Positions 1-9,082 are shown, counted from the first letter of the stretch. The stretch is DNA of 64,000 bases from Terriglobia bacterium (GCA_021325235.1 JAJPHN010000057.1:62001-126000); one strand, 5' to 3'. A program made the numbers and translations. Notes: generated by a model from the letters alone, not told the origin.

Positions 1-1821
1 CGGCCACCACTCGCCTTTGCGAATGGAGAGACCTTCGGGAAGAGAGCGCGCGGTAGTGATGCGAATGGCCTGTAGATTTTCGCGGCGCTCTTTCTTGAGA
101 TCGAGCTGCTCGGGCGGTTTGCCGTTGTTCGAGAGCATGCGGGCGACGATGTAGCCGACCAGTTGGACGTTACCTTTGACACCGGTTTCATGGGAAAGAA
201 GCTGGCTGATGCCGGAGGTATCGCGGACGTCCAGCAGGAAGAGGTTACCCTGGCGGCCGGGGCCTTCGGCGCGAACTTCGCGCAGCACGGTGCTTTGCAG
301 GAGATAGGTGGTGAGCGTGAACATGACGCCGATGCCGAGCGCAACGAGGACGGAGCGGGCCTGGTTGCCGGGGCGATAGAGATTGGCGAAGCCATGGCGG
401 AAAGAGGTCGGGAGACGGCGGCCAGCGATTTTCACGATGCGGCGCATGAGCCAGAGCAGAAGAGCGGCGATGGCGGCGAGGATGAGCACGCTCGCGATGA
501 GTCCAGCGATGAAGTAGAGGCCCATGCGGGCGGAGCCGCCGAGCCAGACCGCGATGCCGTAGAAGCCGGCGAGGATGGCAGCAGCGCCGAGCCAGGCGGG
601 GAGTTTTTCGCGCCAGTGTTTACGCGATTGCTGCGCGGCATCGGCCATATCGCGGCGGAAGACGAGGCTCGGGCGCACGTTGCGGATGCTGAGCAGCGGC
701 GGAAGTGTGAAGAGAAGTGTGGCGAGGACACCTAAGCTGAGGCCCTGCAGACTGAACGACCAATCCCAGGGGACTTCGGGCAGTAACGAGAAGACGCGCT
801 GGATGAGGATGGGGAAGGATTTTTGCACGAGCGCGCCGACCGCGATGCCGATCAGGCCGCCGGCGAGGCCGAGCCAGAGCGTTTCGAGCAGATAGATGCG
901 CAGGATCTGGTTCGAGCGCGCGCCGAGCGCTTTCATGACGGCAATGGTGTCCATGTGTTGCTGCAGGTGTGAGTACATGGCCATGGCGACGCCGAGCGAG
1001 CCGACGATGAGGGCGATGAGCGAGATGAGCGAGAGGAAGGTAGTGGTGTTATCGAGCGCTTTGCCGACGACGGGGCTGCCTTCGCGATAGTCGCTCAGGA
1101 AGACGCGGTGAATGGTATTTTTGATCTCGTTTTTGATCCGGTCGAGATCGACGCCGGGGTTGAGTTTGAAGAGGAAGCGCTGGGCGGCGCGGCTGCCGAA
1201 CTGCACGAGACCGCTGCGAGTGAGGCCTTGGCGGGTGATGAGCGCGCGCATGCCGGGGCCGAAGCCTGAGGCGAGACGGTCGGGTTCGCTGGTTATGGTG
1301 CCGGTGATGGTGTACTCTTTGCCGCCGAGGCGGATGGCGTCGCCGGGCTGCACTTTGAGGCGCAGTTCGAGCTCGGGCGTGACGACGGCGGAGTGATCGT
1401 CGCAGAGGAGCTGCGCGAGAGATTTGTGCGGTTCGAGTTTGATCTGGCCGTAGTAAGGATAGGCGCGGGGCTCGATGGCCTTGACCGAAATCATCTGCGG
1501 GATGCGCTCGTGGGAGGAGCCGGCCATCGAGATGGTTTCGGTGACGCGCGTCATCTGGCCGTAGCGTGCCGCGATGGATTCGAGTTTTTCGATTTGATCG
1601 GGCGAGAGATTCTCCCAGGTCTGAGCCTGCAGATCAGCGGCGATGAGCTGCTTGGCGTTGCGCAGGAGCATGCCGCGAAAGGCGTAACCGAACCCTTTGA
1701 CACCGCTCAGCGCAGCGACGCCGACCGCGACGGCGAGGATGACGAAGAGGAATTTGGCAGGTGTGGCGCGGAGTTCGCGGAAACCAATTCTGGAGGCGGT
1801 GCGGAGAGTGAAGCGGGTCAT
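1..1821 (-). CDS. ABC transporter permease, YbbP/FtsX-like (partial, C-terminus outside window)
   Basis: The frame is open from the ATG at 1821 to the window edge, giving at least 607 codons without a stop. The N-terminus has one hydrophobic segment (around residues 17-38), then a periplasmic-type region. A cluster of membrane segments follows with the FtsX-like pattern LGVAMAMYSHLQQHMDTIAVMK-ALGAR, then a second repeat of membrane segments, the layout of the large YbbP-type permeases rather than the short LolC/MacB type. Its start overlaps the stop of the ATPase gene by 4 bases (ATGA). With the divergent TesA-like gene it reproduces the known ybbA-ybbP/tesA neighbourhood. The substrate is unknown; export or extraction of a lipid or lipoprotein is an inference from the family. 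Confidence 0.88.
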   Translation of the reverse strand, partial: MTRFTLRTASRIGFRELRATPAKFLFVILAVAVGVAALSGVKGFGYAFRGMLLRNAKQLIAADLQAQTWENLSPDQIEKLESIAARYGQMTRVTETISMAGSSHERIPQMISVKAIEPRAYPYYGQIKLEPHKSLAQLLCDDHSAVVTPELELRLKVQPGDAIRLGGKEYTITGTITSEPDRLASGFGPGMRALITRQGLTRSGLVQFGSRAAQRFLFKLNPGVDLDRIKNEIKNTIHRVFLSDYREGSPVVGKALDNTTTFLSLISLIALIVGSLGVAMAMYSHLQQHMDTIAVMKALGARSNQILRIYLLETLWLGLAGGLIGIAVGALVQKSFPILIQRVFSLLPEVPWDWSFSLQGLSLGVLATLLFTLPPLLSIRNVRPSLVFRRDMADAAQQSRKHWREKLPAWLGAAAILAGFYGIAVWLGGSARMGLYFIAGLIASVLILAAIAALLLWLMRRIVKIAGRRLPTSFRHGFANLYRPGNQARSVLVALGIGVMFTLTTYLLQSTVLREVRAEGPGRQGNLFLLDVRDTSGISQLLSHETGVKGNVQLVGYIVARMLSNNGKPPEQLDLKKERRENLQAIRITTARSLPEGLSIRKGEWWP

Positions 1822-2534
1822 GAGCGAGCGTTCAGCGCGGGCGTGGAGAGAACGTCGGAGAGGAGCTGGCCGTCGCGGAGAGTGATGATGCGGTCGGCGT
1901 TTTCGGCGAGCTGCGGGTCGTGGGTGACGAGCACGAGGGTAGTGTTTTCCTCGCGGTTGAGGGTGAGCAGCAGGTCGAGAATCTGTTTGCCGTTGGCGGA
2001 ATCGAGATTGCCGGTGGGCTCGTCGGCCATCAGGATCGGCGGACGCGTGATGAAGGCGCGGGCGAGGGCGACGCGCTGCTGTTCGCCGCCGGAGAGCTGA
2101 ACGGGGTAGTGGTGCCTGCGGCGTTTGAGGCCGACGCGTGCGAGGAGGTCGCGAGCGCGGGACACGGCATCGCCTTCGAAGCCCGCGAGTTCGGCGGGAA
2201 GGAGCACGTTTTCTTCGGCGGTGAGCGTGGGCACGAGCTGGTAGCTCTGAAAGACGAAGCCGATTTTACGTCCGCGCAGACGCGCGAGATCGTCTTCGCG
2301 CATGTTCTGAATTTCGGTGCCGTCGAGCGTGATGCGGCCGCTGGTGACGGTGTCGAGGCCGGCGAGGAGGCCAAGAAGCGTGCTCTTACCGCTGCCGGAG
2401 GCGCCCATGATGGCGACGAACTGACCGCGCGGAATGGCGAAGCTAAGATCGCGCAGAATTTCGACGCGATTGGCACCGTTGTCGATGGTTTTCGAGAGGC
2501 GGTCGACCTGGATGACGTCGGCGGGGGAATGCAT
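1818..2534 (-). CDS. ABC transporter ATP-binding protein, YbbA/LolD-like
   Basis: This 238-residue ATPase has all the nucleotide-binding motifs: Walker A (GASGSGKST, about residues 44-52), Q-loop (FVFQSYQLVP), the signature LSGGEQQRVALARA, Walker B (ILMADEPTGNLD) and the switch histidine (LVTHD). The motif set and length are those of the MacB/LolD/YbbA group. It is translationally coupled to the permease by an ATGA overlap, so the two form one transporter. The ATG at 2534 lies only 14 bases from the divergent TesA-like start, so the promoter or the ribosome-binding site must overlap the neighbouring coding sequence. Confidence 0.95.
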   Translation of the reverse strand: MHSPADVIQVDRLSKTIDNGANRVEILRDLSFAIPRGQFVAIMGASGSGKSTLLGLLAGLDTVTSGRITLDGTEIQNMREDDLARLRGRKIGFVFQSYQLVPTLTAEENVLLPAELAGFEGDAVSRARDLLARVGLKRRRHHYPVQLSGGEQQRVALARAFITRPPILMADEPTGNLDSANGKQILDLLLTLNREENTTLVLVTHDPQLAENADRIITLRDGQLLSDVLSTPALNARS

Positions 2535-2548
2535 GGCAAGCTTAGGTT

Positions 2549-3268
2549 GTGAAGAAGCGGAGGACTGCTTTCATTGTCGCAGCGGGGCTGGTTTTGCTGG
2601 CGATATTGGCGGCGTGCGGCTCGCGCGAAAAAGCGCCCACAACTACAGAACGCACCGCAGCGGTGCCGAGTTCCGAAACAGGCGCAACGAAGCGCGAAGA
2701 GCCGAAAGCGAATGACACGCGGCCGGTGATCGTGGCGTTCGGCGACAGCTTGACGGCGGGCGTGGCGGGGCGCAGTTATCCGGAGCAGCTGCAGGATGTG
2801 CTGGATGAGAATCATTTGACTTATCGCGTGGAGAACCAGGGCGTGAGCGGCGACACGTCGACGGATGGGCTGGCGCGGATTGATAACGTAATCGCGGCGA
2901 AACCGGTCCTGGTGCTGTTGGAGTTTGGCGGGAATGACGGGCTCCGCGGCATTCCGGTGGAGGCGACGAAGAAGAATTTGGCGGAGATGATCGAGCGATT
3001 GCAGGCGGCGAAGATTCGCGTGGTGCTGCTGGGGATTACGCTGCCGCCGAATTATGGGCCGGATTATGTGGAGCCGTTCACGAAGATGTTTCCGGAGCTG
3101 GCGAAGAAGTACCATCTGGCGTACATGCCGTTTCTGCTGGCGCATGTGTATGAGCATCCGGAGATGATGCAGCCGGATGGCATTCATCCGAACGGGGCGG
3201 GGAATCAGGTTGTGGCGCGGGATGTGTTCGAGCTGATCCGGCCGCTGTTGAGCAGGACGCATTCGTGA
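2549..3268 (+). CDS. tesA: GDSL/SGNH-family lipase or thioesterase I, lipoprotein (TesA-like)
   Basis: This 239-residue protein starts at GTG. The N-terminus (KKRR, hydrophobic stretch, then LAAC at residues 20-23) is a lipoprotein signal with a lipobox cysteine. The catalytic blocks of the SGNH family are present: block I GDSLTAG, the glycine of block II (NQGVSGDTS), block III GGNDGL, and the C-terminal D-x-x-H as PDGIHPN. The family hydrolyses acyl esters and thioesters in the envelope. It is divergent from the YbbA/YbbP genes, a conserved pairing, and its stop overlaps the folC start (GTGA). A C-terminal domain beyond the hydrolase fold is not seen. Confidence 0.93.
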   Translation: MKKRRTAFIVAAGLVLLAILAACGSREKAPTTTERTAAVPSSETGATKREEPKANDTRPVIVAFGDSLTAGVAGRSYPEQLQDVLDENHLTYRVENQGVSGDTSTDGLARIDNVIAAKPVLVLLEFGGNDGLRGIPVEATKKNLAEMIERLQAAKIRVVLLGITLPPNYGPDYVEPFTKMFPELAKKYHLAYMPFLLAHVYEHPEMMQPDGIHPNGAGNQVVARDVFELIRPLLSRTHS

Positions 3269-4524
3269 GTTATCCGGAATCGGTGCGGTATTTGTACGGG
3301 CTCGGCAATGAGCTGCGGCCGGGGGCGAAGTTCGGGTTGGAGCGGATGCGTGCGCTGCTCGGGGCCCTGGGTAATCCGGAGTGCGGGCAGCAGTTTGTGC
3401 ATGTAGCGGGCACGAACGGGAAGGGATCGACATGCGCGATGATTGCGAGCGTGTTGCGATGCGCAGGCATGCGTACCGGGTTATATACGTCGCCGCACCT
3501 GATCGAGCCGACCGAGCGCATCGAGATCGATGGAGAGCCGATCAGCGCGGAGGATTTTGCGCGTGTGTTCGAAGTGGTGCACCGGGCGGCGGAGGAACTG
3601 CTGCGTGAGGGCGACATCGATGCGCATCCATCGTATTTTGAGACGGTGACGGCGATGGGTTTGCTGCGCTTTCGCGACAAGGCTCAGATCAGCGTGATCG
3701 AAGTGGGGCTGGGCGGGCGGCTGGATGCGACGAATGTGATCACGCCGCTGGTTTCGGTGATCACGCCCATTTCGTACGATCACGAGGCGTATCTGGGCAA
3801 CACGCTGGAGGCGATTGCGGGGGAGAAGGCGGGGATTATCAAGGCGGGTGTGCCGGTGGTGATGGCGACACAGGAGAGTGTGGCCAGCTGCGTAATCGAA
3901 GAGCGTGCGCGTGAGTTGGCTTCGCCGGCGATTCGTGTGGACATGTCGCGAGTCGAGGTAATGGAGGCGTGCGCGGACGGCTCGCGGTTTCGATTGGATG
4001 AAAACGAGTATGAATGTGCGCTGCCGGGGCGGCATCAGGTGGTGAATGCGGTTACGGCGATTCTGGCGTGTCGCGCACTCGGACTCCATAGCGAGAAAAT
4101 TCGCCTGGGTCTGAAGAGGGTCGTCTGGCCGGGGCGGCTCGAGTACGTTTCGAGGAAGCCCGATTTTGTGCTGGATGGCGCGCATAATCCGGCGGGGGCG
4201 GCGGCGCTGGCGGCCTATATACGGGAATTCTGCGCAGGACGGACGGTGTGGCTGGTGTATGGAGCGATGCGCGATAAGGCGATCGAGGAAGTGACCGAGC
4301 AGCTGTTTCCGCTAGCGGAAAAGCTGATTGTGACGGCGCCCGATTTTCCCCGCGCGCTGCGGCCGGAGGCGATTTTGGAAGCGGCGCCACATCCGAATGC
4401 CGTGATTGCGGAGAATGTGACGCGGGCGATCGAAATGGCGCGCAAGGCGCCACGGGATTGTGTAGTATTCTTCACAGGATCGCTGTATCTGGTGGGCGAA
4501 GCGCGGCGGTTACTGACGCAATGA
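3265..4524 (+). CDS. folC: Bifunctional dihydrofolate synthase / folylpolyglutamate synthase
   Basis: This 419-residue cytoplasmic ligase of the Mur-ligase superfamily adds glutamate to dihydropteroate and to tetrahydrofolate. Visible motifs are the P-loop HVAGTNGKGST (about residues 47-57), TSPHL, the omega-loop and central block EVGLGGRLDATN, GEKAGI, and the C-terminal domain motif LDGAHNP. The length is typical. It starts at GTG inside the tesA stop codon (GTGA) and ends inside the plsC start (ATGA), so tesA-folC-plsC is a tightly coupled transcription unit. Confidence 0.97.
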   Translation: MSYPESVRYLYGLGNELRPGAKFGLERMRALLGALGNPECGQQFVHVAGTNGKGSTCAMIASVLRCAGMRTGLYTSPHLIEPTERIEIDGEPISAEDFARVFEVVHRAAEELLREGDIDAHPSYFETVTAMGLLRFRDKAQISVIEVGLGGRLDATNVITPLVSVITPISYDHEAYLGNTLEAIAGEKAGIIKAGVPVVMATQESVASCVIEERARELASPAIRVDMSRVEVMEACADGSRFRLDENEYECALPGRHQVVNAVTAILACRALGLHSEKIRLGLKRVVWPGRLEYVSRKPDFVLDGAHNPAGAAALAAYIREFCAGRTVWLVYGAMRDKAIEEVTEQLFPLAEKLIVTAPDFPRALRPEAILEAAPHPNAVIAENVTRAIEMARKAPRDCVVFFTGSLYLVGEARRLLTQ

Positions 4525-5261
4525 AAAAGCTGCGCGGGGTTTTGTTTGCCGACCCGGCGATTGTGCTGGCGACGATTGTCTACGGGACGATCAGCCTGAT
4601 TGTTTCGTTTTTCGACAGCACCGGGCGGATGCAGATTCGGGTGGCGCGGGCGTGGGCGCGAATGCTGCTGCGGGTGAGCGGCGTGCGCGTGCGCGTGGAG
4701 GGACTGGAGCAGATCGATCCGGCGGGCAGCTATGTGTTTATCGCGAATCATCTGAGCTATATGGACACGCCGGTGGCGCTGGCGAATGTGCCGGTGCAGT
4801 TTCGGTTTCTGGCGAAGCGCGGCTTGTTTCAGATACCCTTTCTCGGCACGCATTTGAGCCGCGCGGGGCATATTCCGGTGCCGCGAGAAGATCCGCGCGC
4901 GTCGGTGAAGACGATGCAGGTGGCGGCGGAGAAAATTCAGCAGAAGAACATATCGCTGCTGATTTTTCCCGAGGGCGGGCGTTCGCATGATGGCGTGACG
5001 CGGCCTTTTAAGGAAGGCGGCGCGTATATTGCGATTCGGGCCGGCGTGCCGGTGGTTCCGCTGGTGATGATCGGTACGCGCGAGGTGCTGCCGTTTGGGA
5101 GCGGTGTCGTTCAAGCCGGCGAGGTGACGTTGCGGGTGCTGGAGCCGATTGCGACGGACGGGCTGACGTTGAAGGATCGGGGTGCGCTTACTGAACGGGT
5201 GCGGGGGTTGATTGCGGGCGAACTGGAGCGGAGTGCGGCGCATACGCCCGTGGGGGGCTAA
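4521..5261 (+). CDS. plsC: 1-acyl-sn-glycerol-3-phosphate acyltransferase
   Basis: This 246-residue membrane-associated acyltransferase makes phosphatidic acid in phospholipid synthesis. The N-terminal hydrophobic segment (about residues 11-33) precedes the acyltransferase motifs NHLSYMD (the HX4D catalytic box), FLAKRGLFQIPFLG, FPEGGRS (EGxRS, phosphate binding) and VPVVPLVM. I chose the ATG at 4521 that overlaps the folC stop (ATGA). An upstream in-frame start at 4458 would place 21 extra non-homologous residues inside folC. Together with tesA it gives the operon a lipid theme. Confidence 0.95.
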   Translation: MKKLRGVLFADPAIVLATIVYGTISLIVSFFDSTGRMQIRVARAWARMLLRVSGVRVRVEGLEQIDPAGSYVFIANHLSYMDTPVALANVPVQFRFLAKRGLFQIPFLGTHLSRAGHIPVPREDPRASVKTMQVAAEKIQQKNISLLIFPEGGRSHDGVTRPFKEGGAYIAIRAGVPVVPLVMIGTREVLPFGSGVVQAGEVTLRVLEPIATDGLTLKDRGALTERVRGLIAGELERSAAHTPVGG

Positions 5262-5291
5262 AAAAGCGGTCCTTTCGAGGTACAGGGGCTC

Positions 5292-5309
5292 GCGATCAGC
5301 TTTGATCGC
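5292..5309. terminator. Hairpin between convergent genes, possible bidirectional terminator
   Basis: There is a perfect 7-bp stem (GCGATCA/TGATCGC) with a 4-base loop in the 124-bp gap between plsC and the convergent membrane-protein gene. No T-run follows on either strand, so a terminator role is suggested only by its position. Confidence 0.3.
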
Positions 5310-5385
5310 CGTGGCTTTCGAGCGCCATTTTCGGTGAAAGAGTTGAGCGTATAGTTCTTGGGTTGCTCACGCTCCCATGCCTTGT

Positions 5386-5946
5386 TTACTTGATCTGGAT
5401 GAGTGGATCGGGTTTCGGACTGGTCGCGCTGAAGCCGGAGTGATCACGGAGGCGCACGGCGGTGTGTTTGATGAGAAGAACGGCGATTGCCAGAAGCACT
5501 GCCATGGCCCATGCTTCTGTTCCAGAAGTGTGTCGCAGAAGCTCGATGGCAGCAATACAGGCGGCGAGTGTAAACAGAATGATGGAAAAGCCGATTTGAA
5601 ATTTGACGGAGCCGGAGACGAGCATGGGGTCCATGGAAACCGGAATTTCGCGGCCTCGATCGGAGTGCGTACAGCGGGATTTAATCGCGCAGTTATTGCA
5701 GGCGTGGGCGGGTGCGCGATAACGAACGATTCGCTGTTCGTAATTCACTTCGGTGCGGACCAGCGCCATGCCGGTTGGGCACTCCCAGACATCCCGGTTG
5801 GGATCGAAGCGGAAGCCGCCGGTATGGAAACGCTCGGCGCGATTTTGCGTGTGGCGCGCCATGCATTCGAGCGCGAAGGCGATCAGCATCAGCAGGATGA
5901 TATATGCGCCCGCGAGCAGCGTTTCCAGACGGAAAGCAGCGATCAT
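5386..5946 (-). CDS. Membrane protein with a transposase-type cysteine ribbon, coupled to NO reductase
   Basis: This 186-residue protein has an N-terminal membrane helix (about residues 8-29), then a soluble cysteine-rich segment (50-105) and two further hydrophobic segments (about 116-136 and 146-160). The soluble segment reads WECPTG, then Y-R-A-P-A-H-ACNNC, then SRCT and GREI. That is the spacing of the cysteine-rich ribbon in IS1182/DDE_Tnp_1_6-type transposases, yet no DDE catalytic domain and no inverted repeats are present. The ATG overlaps the NO reductase stop (ATGA), so the two are translationally coupled. The function is unknown. A metal-binding or redox accessory role for NO reductase is an inference from linkage alone. 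Confidence 0.82.
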   Translation of the reverse strand: MIAAFRLETLLAGAYIILLMLIAFALECMARHTQNRAERFHTGGFRFDPNRDVWECPTGMALVRTEVNYEQRIVRYRAPAHACNNCAIKSRCTHSDRGREIPVSMDPMLVSGSVKFQIGFSIILFTLAACIAAIELLRHTSGTEAWAMAVLLAIAVLLIKHTAVRLRDHSGFSATSPKPDPLIQIK

Positions 5947-8267
5947 CGGCCGGCGGTGGATTCGGTGACTTCCGCGAACAAAATCGTCTTCGGTTCTTGG
6001 AGCGTGGTTTCTCGGCGAACGCTGTGGCGCACCGCGAGCCAGCAGAGATACAGCAAAGGCAGCACGCCGCCAAAAATGAAGACTGCATCGCCGGGGAAGC
6101 GCAGCCATTCGATGAGCGCGTTGACAGGATTGCCGATGAACTTGAGCGAGCGCGCTTCGAAGTAGCCGTGGTTGACTGACTCGTAGAGTTGCAGGATGCC
6201 GAGGGGGAAAAGAGTCGCAAAGACCATCCAGGCGAGGCCGCCATTGAGGCACCAGAAGCTGATCTTGGCGGCGCGTTCGGACCAGCGCTCTTCGGGCACG
6301 ATGTAGCGGATGCAGAACAGCGCGAGACCGACGGCGAGCATTCCGTACACGCCCATCATGGCGGCGTGGCCGTGATTCGTGGTGAGGGCGGTTCCGATCT
6401 CGTAATAAGAGACAACCGGGAGATTGATCAGGAAGCCGAACACCCCGGCGCCGAGGAAATTCCAGAAACCCACTGAGACGAGAAACATGACGGCCCAGTA
6501 GTGAGGAAAGGCAGTGCGCGAACGGGCCTCCTGGCGCGAGCCGAGTTGCAGAAAGCTCCATGCCTCCACGGTGAGGAAGGTGAGCGGAATCACTTCGGCG
6601 GCGGAGAAAAATGCACCGAGGGCCATGTGCTCCGCGGGAGTGCCGGAGAAGTAGACGTGATGCATGGTTCCGATGACGCCGCCTGCCGAGTAGAGCACGA
6701 TATCGAGATAAACGACAGTAAGCGCGACGCGCTCGGCGACGACTCCGAGCAGGACGAAAATGCAGGCCACCATGATGGTCGTGAACAACTCGAGAAAATC
6801 TTCGACCCAGAGGTGAACGACCCAAAAGCGCCAGAAATCGGTGGTGGTGAAATGCGCTTCGGGACGCGCCAGCAGGCCGACGCCGTAGAAGGCGGGGATC
6901 GACAAAGCCGAGAAGAAGAACAGCCAGGGCATGTTGCCCTTGTGCTCGTTACGAAGACGCCCGCGCAAGCCGAGATACAGCATGAGCACCCAGAAGCAGA
7001 GGCCGATGGTGAGCAGGATTTGCCAGAAGCGGCCGAGATCGAGATATTCAAAGCCCTGGTTGCCGAACCAGCTCCAGCCTCTTTGAATCCAGCCGTGGAT
7101 ACCGGCGAACTCGCCAAAGAGGCTACCAAAAACGACCAGCGTCAGAGCACCGAGCAGCGCCACGGCGAGCCATTTCTGAATCTTTGGTTCGCGGCCGCTG
7201 AGCATGGGAGTGAGGAAGATGCCGGCGGCAAGATACGACGTCGCAACCCAGAAGATAGCGAGCTGGAGATGCCAGGTGCGGGCAATATTGAACGGAAGAA
7301 GACGAGCGAGGTCGATGCCGAAGAAATTTGAGATATCGGCGCGATAGTGCTGCGAGGCGCCGCCGACCAGAGTCTGTATCAGAAACAGCAGGACCATGAC
7401 GAAGAAGAACCAGGCAGTGACGCGCTGCGCAGGAGTGAGCAGCACGGTATTCGGGGCGCGGAAGGTGAGTGTGTTCTGTTCGCGGCCGTGCCAGCCGAGC
7501 ACATTCCAGCGGCCGAACACGGTGAAGAGTGCACCGATGCCGCCCAGCAAAGCGATGAGCGAAAGCACGCTCCAGACGACGTTATCGGCCGTGACGGTGT
7601 TGTGCACGAGCGGCTCGGGAGGCCAGTTGTTGGTGTAGGAGTAATCGTGTCCGGGCCGGAGCGCGGCGGCAGCCCAGGCGGACCAGGCGAAGAAGGCGGT
7701 GAGATCGCTCGCCTGCCGCGGGTCCGAAATGGCCGCAGGTCGCAGGCCGAAACGGGTGCTGGGCTCAGCAAAAAATTTCGAGTAATATGCGATGAGATCG
7801 CGGTGCGCTGCGGCTTGCTGGGTGGTGAAGGCGAGCGTGTCGGAGGCGGCGTCGTAGCGATTGGTTTTGAAGATCTGAACGGTGAGATCCTTGGCGCGCC
7901 CGGCATCCTTGGCGGCGAGGGAAGAAAGAACAGCGGTGGCCGAGCGCCGCAGATAGTCGGCCGTGTAATCGGGTCCGAGATAAGCGCCGTGACCGAACAC
8001 GGAGCCATACTCCATGAGGCCGTTTTTCAAAAAGACCTGCTGACCGTTGAGGATGTTTTGACGGGTGAACAGGACGGAGTTATCCGGGGCGACGACTCGG
8101 CCGGGTATGGGGGCTTCGCCGGTGTACGTGCGATAGGCGAGCAGACCTATGACAAAGAAGCCAAAGATAACGACGAGCGCGACGGCTTGCAGCCAGCCTT
8201 TGGAGACGAGTAGTTCCCGCCTGGCAGGCTGGCCGAAGGCGGGTTGATTGTTCTGGTTGGAGGGCAT
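5943..8267 (-). CDS. norZ: Quinol-dependent nitric oxide reductase (qNor), single-subunit
   Basis: This 774-residue membrane enzyme reduces NO to N2O using quinol. The N-terminus has the fused NorC-like extension of qNor: one membrane helix, then a periplasmic part with FLKNGLMEYGSVFGHGAYLGPD but no CxxCH haem motif. The NorB-like core follows with many membrane helices and conserved blocks such as HLQLAIFW, WVVHLWVED, TMHHVYFSGTP and TTNHGHAAMMG, which supply the haem and iron ligands. I prefer the ATG at 8267, preceded by AAGAG, over an in-frame ATG at 8303 that has no ribosome-binding site. It is divergent from a Crp/Fnr regulator with a shared operator. Confidence 0.96.
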   Translation of the reverse strand: MPSNQNNQPAFGQPARRELLVSKGWLQAVALVVIFGFFVIGLLAYRTYTGEAPIPGRVVAPDNSVLFTRQNILNGQQVFLKNGLMEYGSVFGHGAYLGPDYTADYLRRSATAVLSSLAAKDAGRAKDLTVQIFKTNRYDAASDTLAFTTQQAAAHRDLIAYYSKFFAEPSTRFGLRPAAISDPRQASDLTAFFAWSAWAAAALRPGHDYSYTNNWPPEPLVHNTVTADNVVWSVLSLIALLGGIGALFTVFGRWNVLGWHGREQNTLTFRAPNTVLLTPAQRVTAWFFFVMVLLFLIQTLVGGASQHYRADISNFFGIDLARLLPFNIARTWHLQLAIFWVATSYLAAGIFLTPMLSGREPKIQKWLAVALLGALTLVVFGSLFGEFAGIHGWIQRGWSWFGNQGFEYLDLGRFWQILLTIGLCFWVLMLYLGLRGRLRNEHKGNMPWLFFFSALSIPAFYGVGLLARPEAHFTTTDFWRFWVVHLWVEDFLELFTTIMVACIFVLLGVVAERVALTVVYLDIVLYSAGGVIGTMHHVYFSGTPAEHMALGAFFSAAEVIPLTFLTVEAWSFLQLGSRQEARSRTAFPHYWAVMFLVSVGFWNFLGAGVFGFLINLPVVSYYEIGTALTTNHGHAAMMGVYGMLAVGLALFCIRYIVPEERWSERAAKISFWCLNGGLAWMVFATLFPLGILQLYESVNHGYFEARSLKFIGNPVNALIEWLRFPGDAVFIFGGVLPLLYLCWLAVRHSVRRETTLQEPKTILFAEVTESTAGR

Positions 8268-8313
8268 GAGTCGACTCTTGTGAAGTAGTCTCCGAGACAG
8301 CATTGTGGGAGGC

Positions 8314-8329
8314 AGTGACTTTGGTCACC
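8314..8329. promoter_or_regulatory. Crp/Fnr-family operator between NO reductase and its divergent regulator
   Basis: The 16-base site is A-GTGA-CTTTGG-TCAC-C, a perfect match to the GTGA-N6-TCAC core bound by many Crp/Fnr-family proteins, and a longer palindrome GTGAC-N4-GTCAC. It lies 46 bases upstream of the chosen qNor start and 15 bases upstream of the regulator start, so it could serve both genes. Control by the adjacent regulator is inferred. Confidence 0.7.
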
Positions 8330-8344
8330 TAAACTGTGATTTAC

Positions 8345-9052
8345 ATGAACGCGGAGAAATTGCCGGTGGCGATTGCAACGCTCAAGGGATCGCCGCTCTT
8401 TTCGGAGCTGGATGCGGAAGAGCTGTCGGCGCTGGCCAATCGCGCGGTCGTGCGGCGCTTTGCGGGAGGCGAGATGTTGTTCTCCGAGGGCGATCCGTCG
8501 GAGGGCCTGTACATTGTGGCGGCGGGGCGCGTGCGGATCTTCAAACGCGCAGGCAGCGGACGGGAGCAGGTTCTGCTTGAAGAAGGCCCTGCCAATTCGG
8601 TGGCGGAACTGCCGGTGCTGGATGGCGGAGTGTATCCGGCGTCATGCTCGGCTGTCGCGGAGACGCAGGTGTTGTTTATCTCGCGCAGCGATTTTCGGGC
8701 GTGCTGCCTGGAAAATCCCGAGCTCGCGCTGAAAGTGCTGCAGGTGGTGGGCACCCGGTTGCGACGCCTGGTTGAAATCATTCACGAGCTCTCGTTTGCA
8801 ACCTTACGGCAACGGCTGATCTCGTGGATTCTGCGCGAGGCGGATCAGCGCGGGCGGGCGCTGCCGGAGGGCATTGTGCTCGATTTGGGGATGACGCATC
8901 AGGAACTGGCGGCGCATGTGGGAACAGTGCGCGAGCTGGTCTCGCGTAATCTGGCGCGGCTCGAAGCGGAAAATCTGCTGCGATCGGCGGGGCGCGAGGT
9001 TGTGATTCTGAATCGCAGGGCACTGGAGACGGAACTCGGAGTGATGGTGTAA
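8345..9052 (+). CDS. Crp/Fnr-family transcriptional regulator, probable NO or nitrosative-stress sensor
   Basis: This 235-residue protein has an N-terminal cyclic-nucleotide-binding-like beta-roll (about residues 5-120: GEMLFSEGDPSEGLYIVAAGRVRIFK), a long dimer helix, and a C-terminal winged helix with a HTH_Crp motif (TH-QELAAHVGTVRELVSRNLARLE). The cysteine cluster of Fnr that holds 4Fe-4S is absent; only isolated cysteines occur. An oxygen-sensing Fnr is therefore unlikely, and a DNR-like haem/NO sensor fits the divergent NO reductase. I chose the ATG at 8345; a GTG at 8336 in the same frame is possible. The palindrome just upstream suggests autoregulation. Confidence 0.92.
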   Translation: MNAEKLPVAIATLKGSPLFSELDAEELSALANRAVVRRFAGGEMLFSEGDPSEGLYIVAAGRVRIFKRAGSGREQVLLEEGPANSVAELPVLDGGVYPASCSAVAETQVLFISRSDFRACCLENPELALKVLQVVGTRLRRLVEIIHELSFATLRQRLISWILREADQRGRALPEGIVLDLGMTHQELAAHVGTVRELVSRNLARLEAENLLRSAGREVVILNRRALETELGVMV

Positions 9053-9082
9053 CGCGACTGCGCGGGAGGTGCTCTAAAGCGG

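Noticed and set aside
2030-3433. A long minus-strand open frame (about 467 codons) opposite tesA and the start of folC
   Set aside because: It is arginine- and proline-rich with no domain, and it lies antisense to three clearly coding genes. It is a GC-bias artefact.
5386-5946. IS1182-family transposase remnant
   Set aside because: Only the cysteine ribbon is shared. There is no DDE core and no terminal repeat, there are membrane helices on both sides, and the gene is coupled to qNor.
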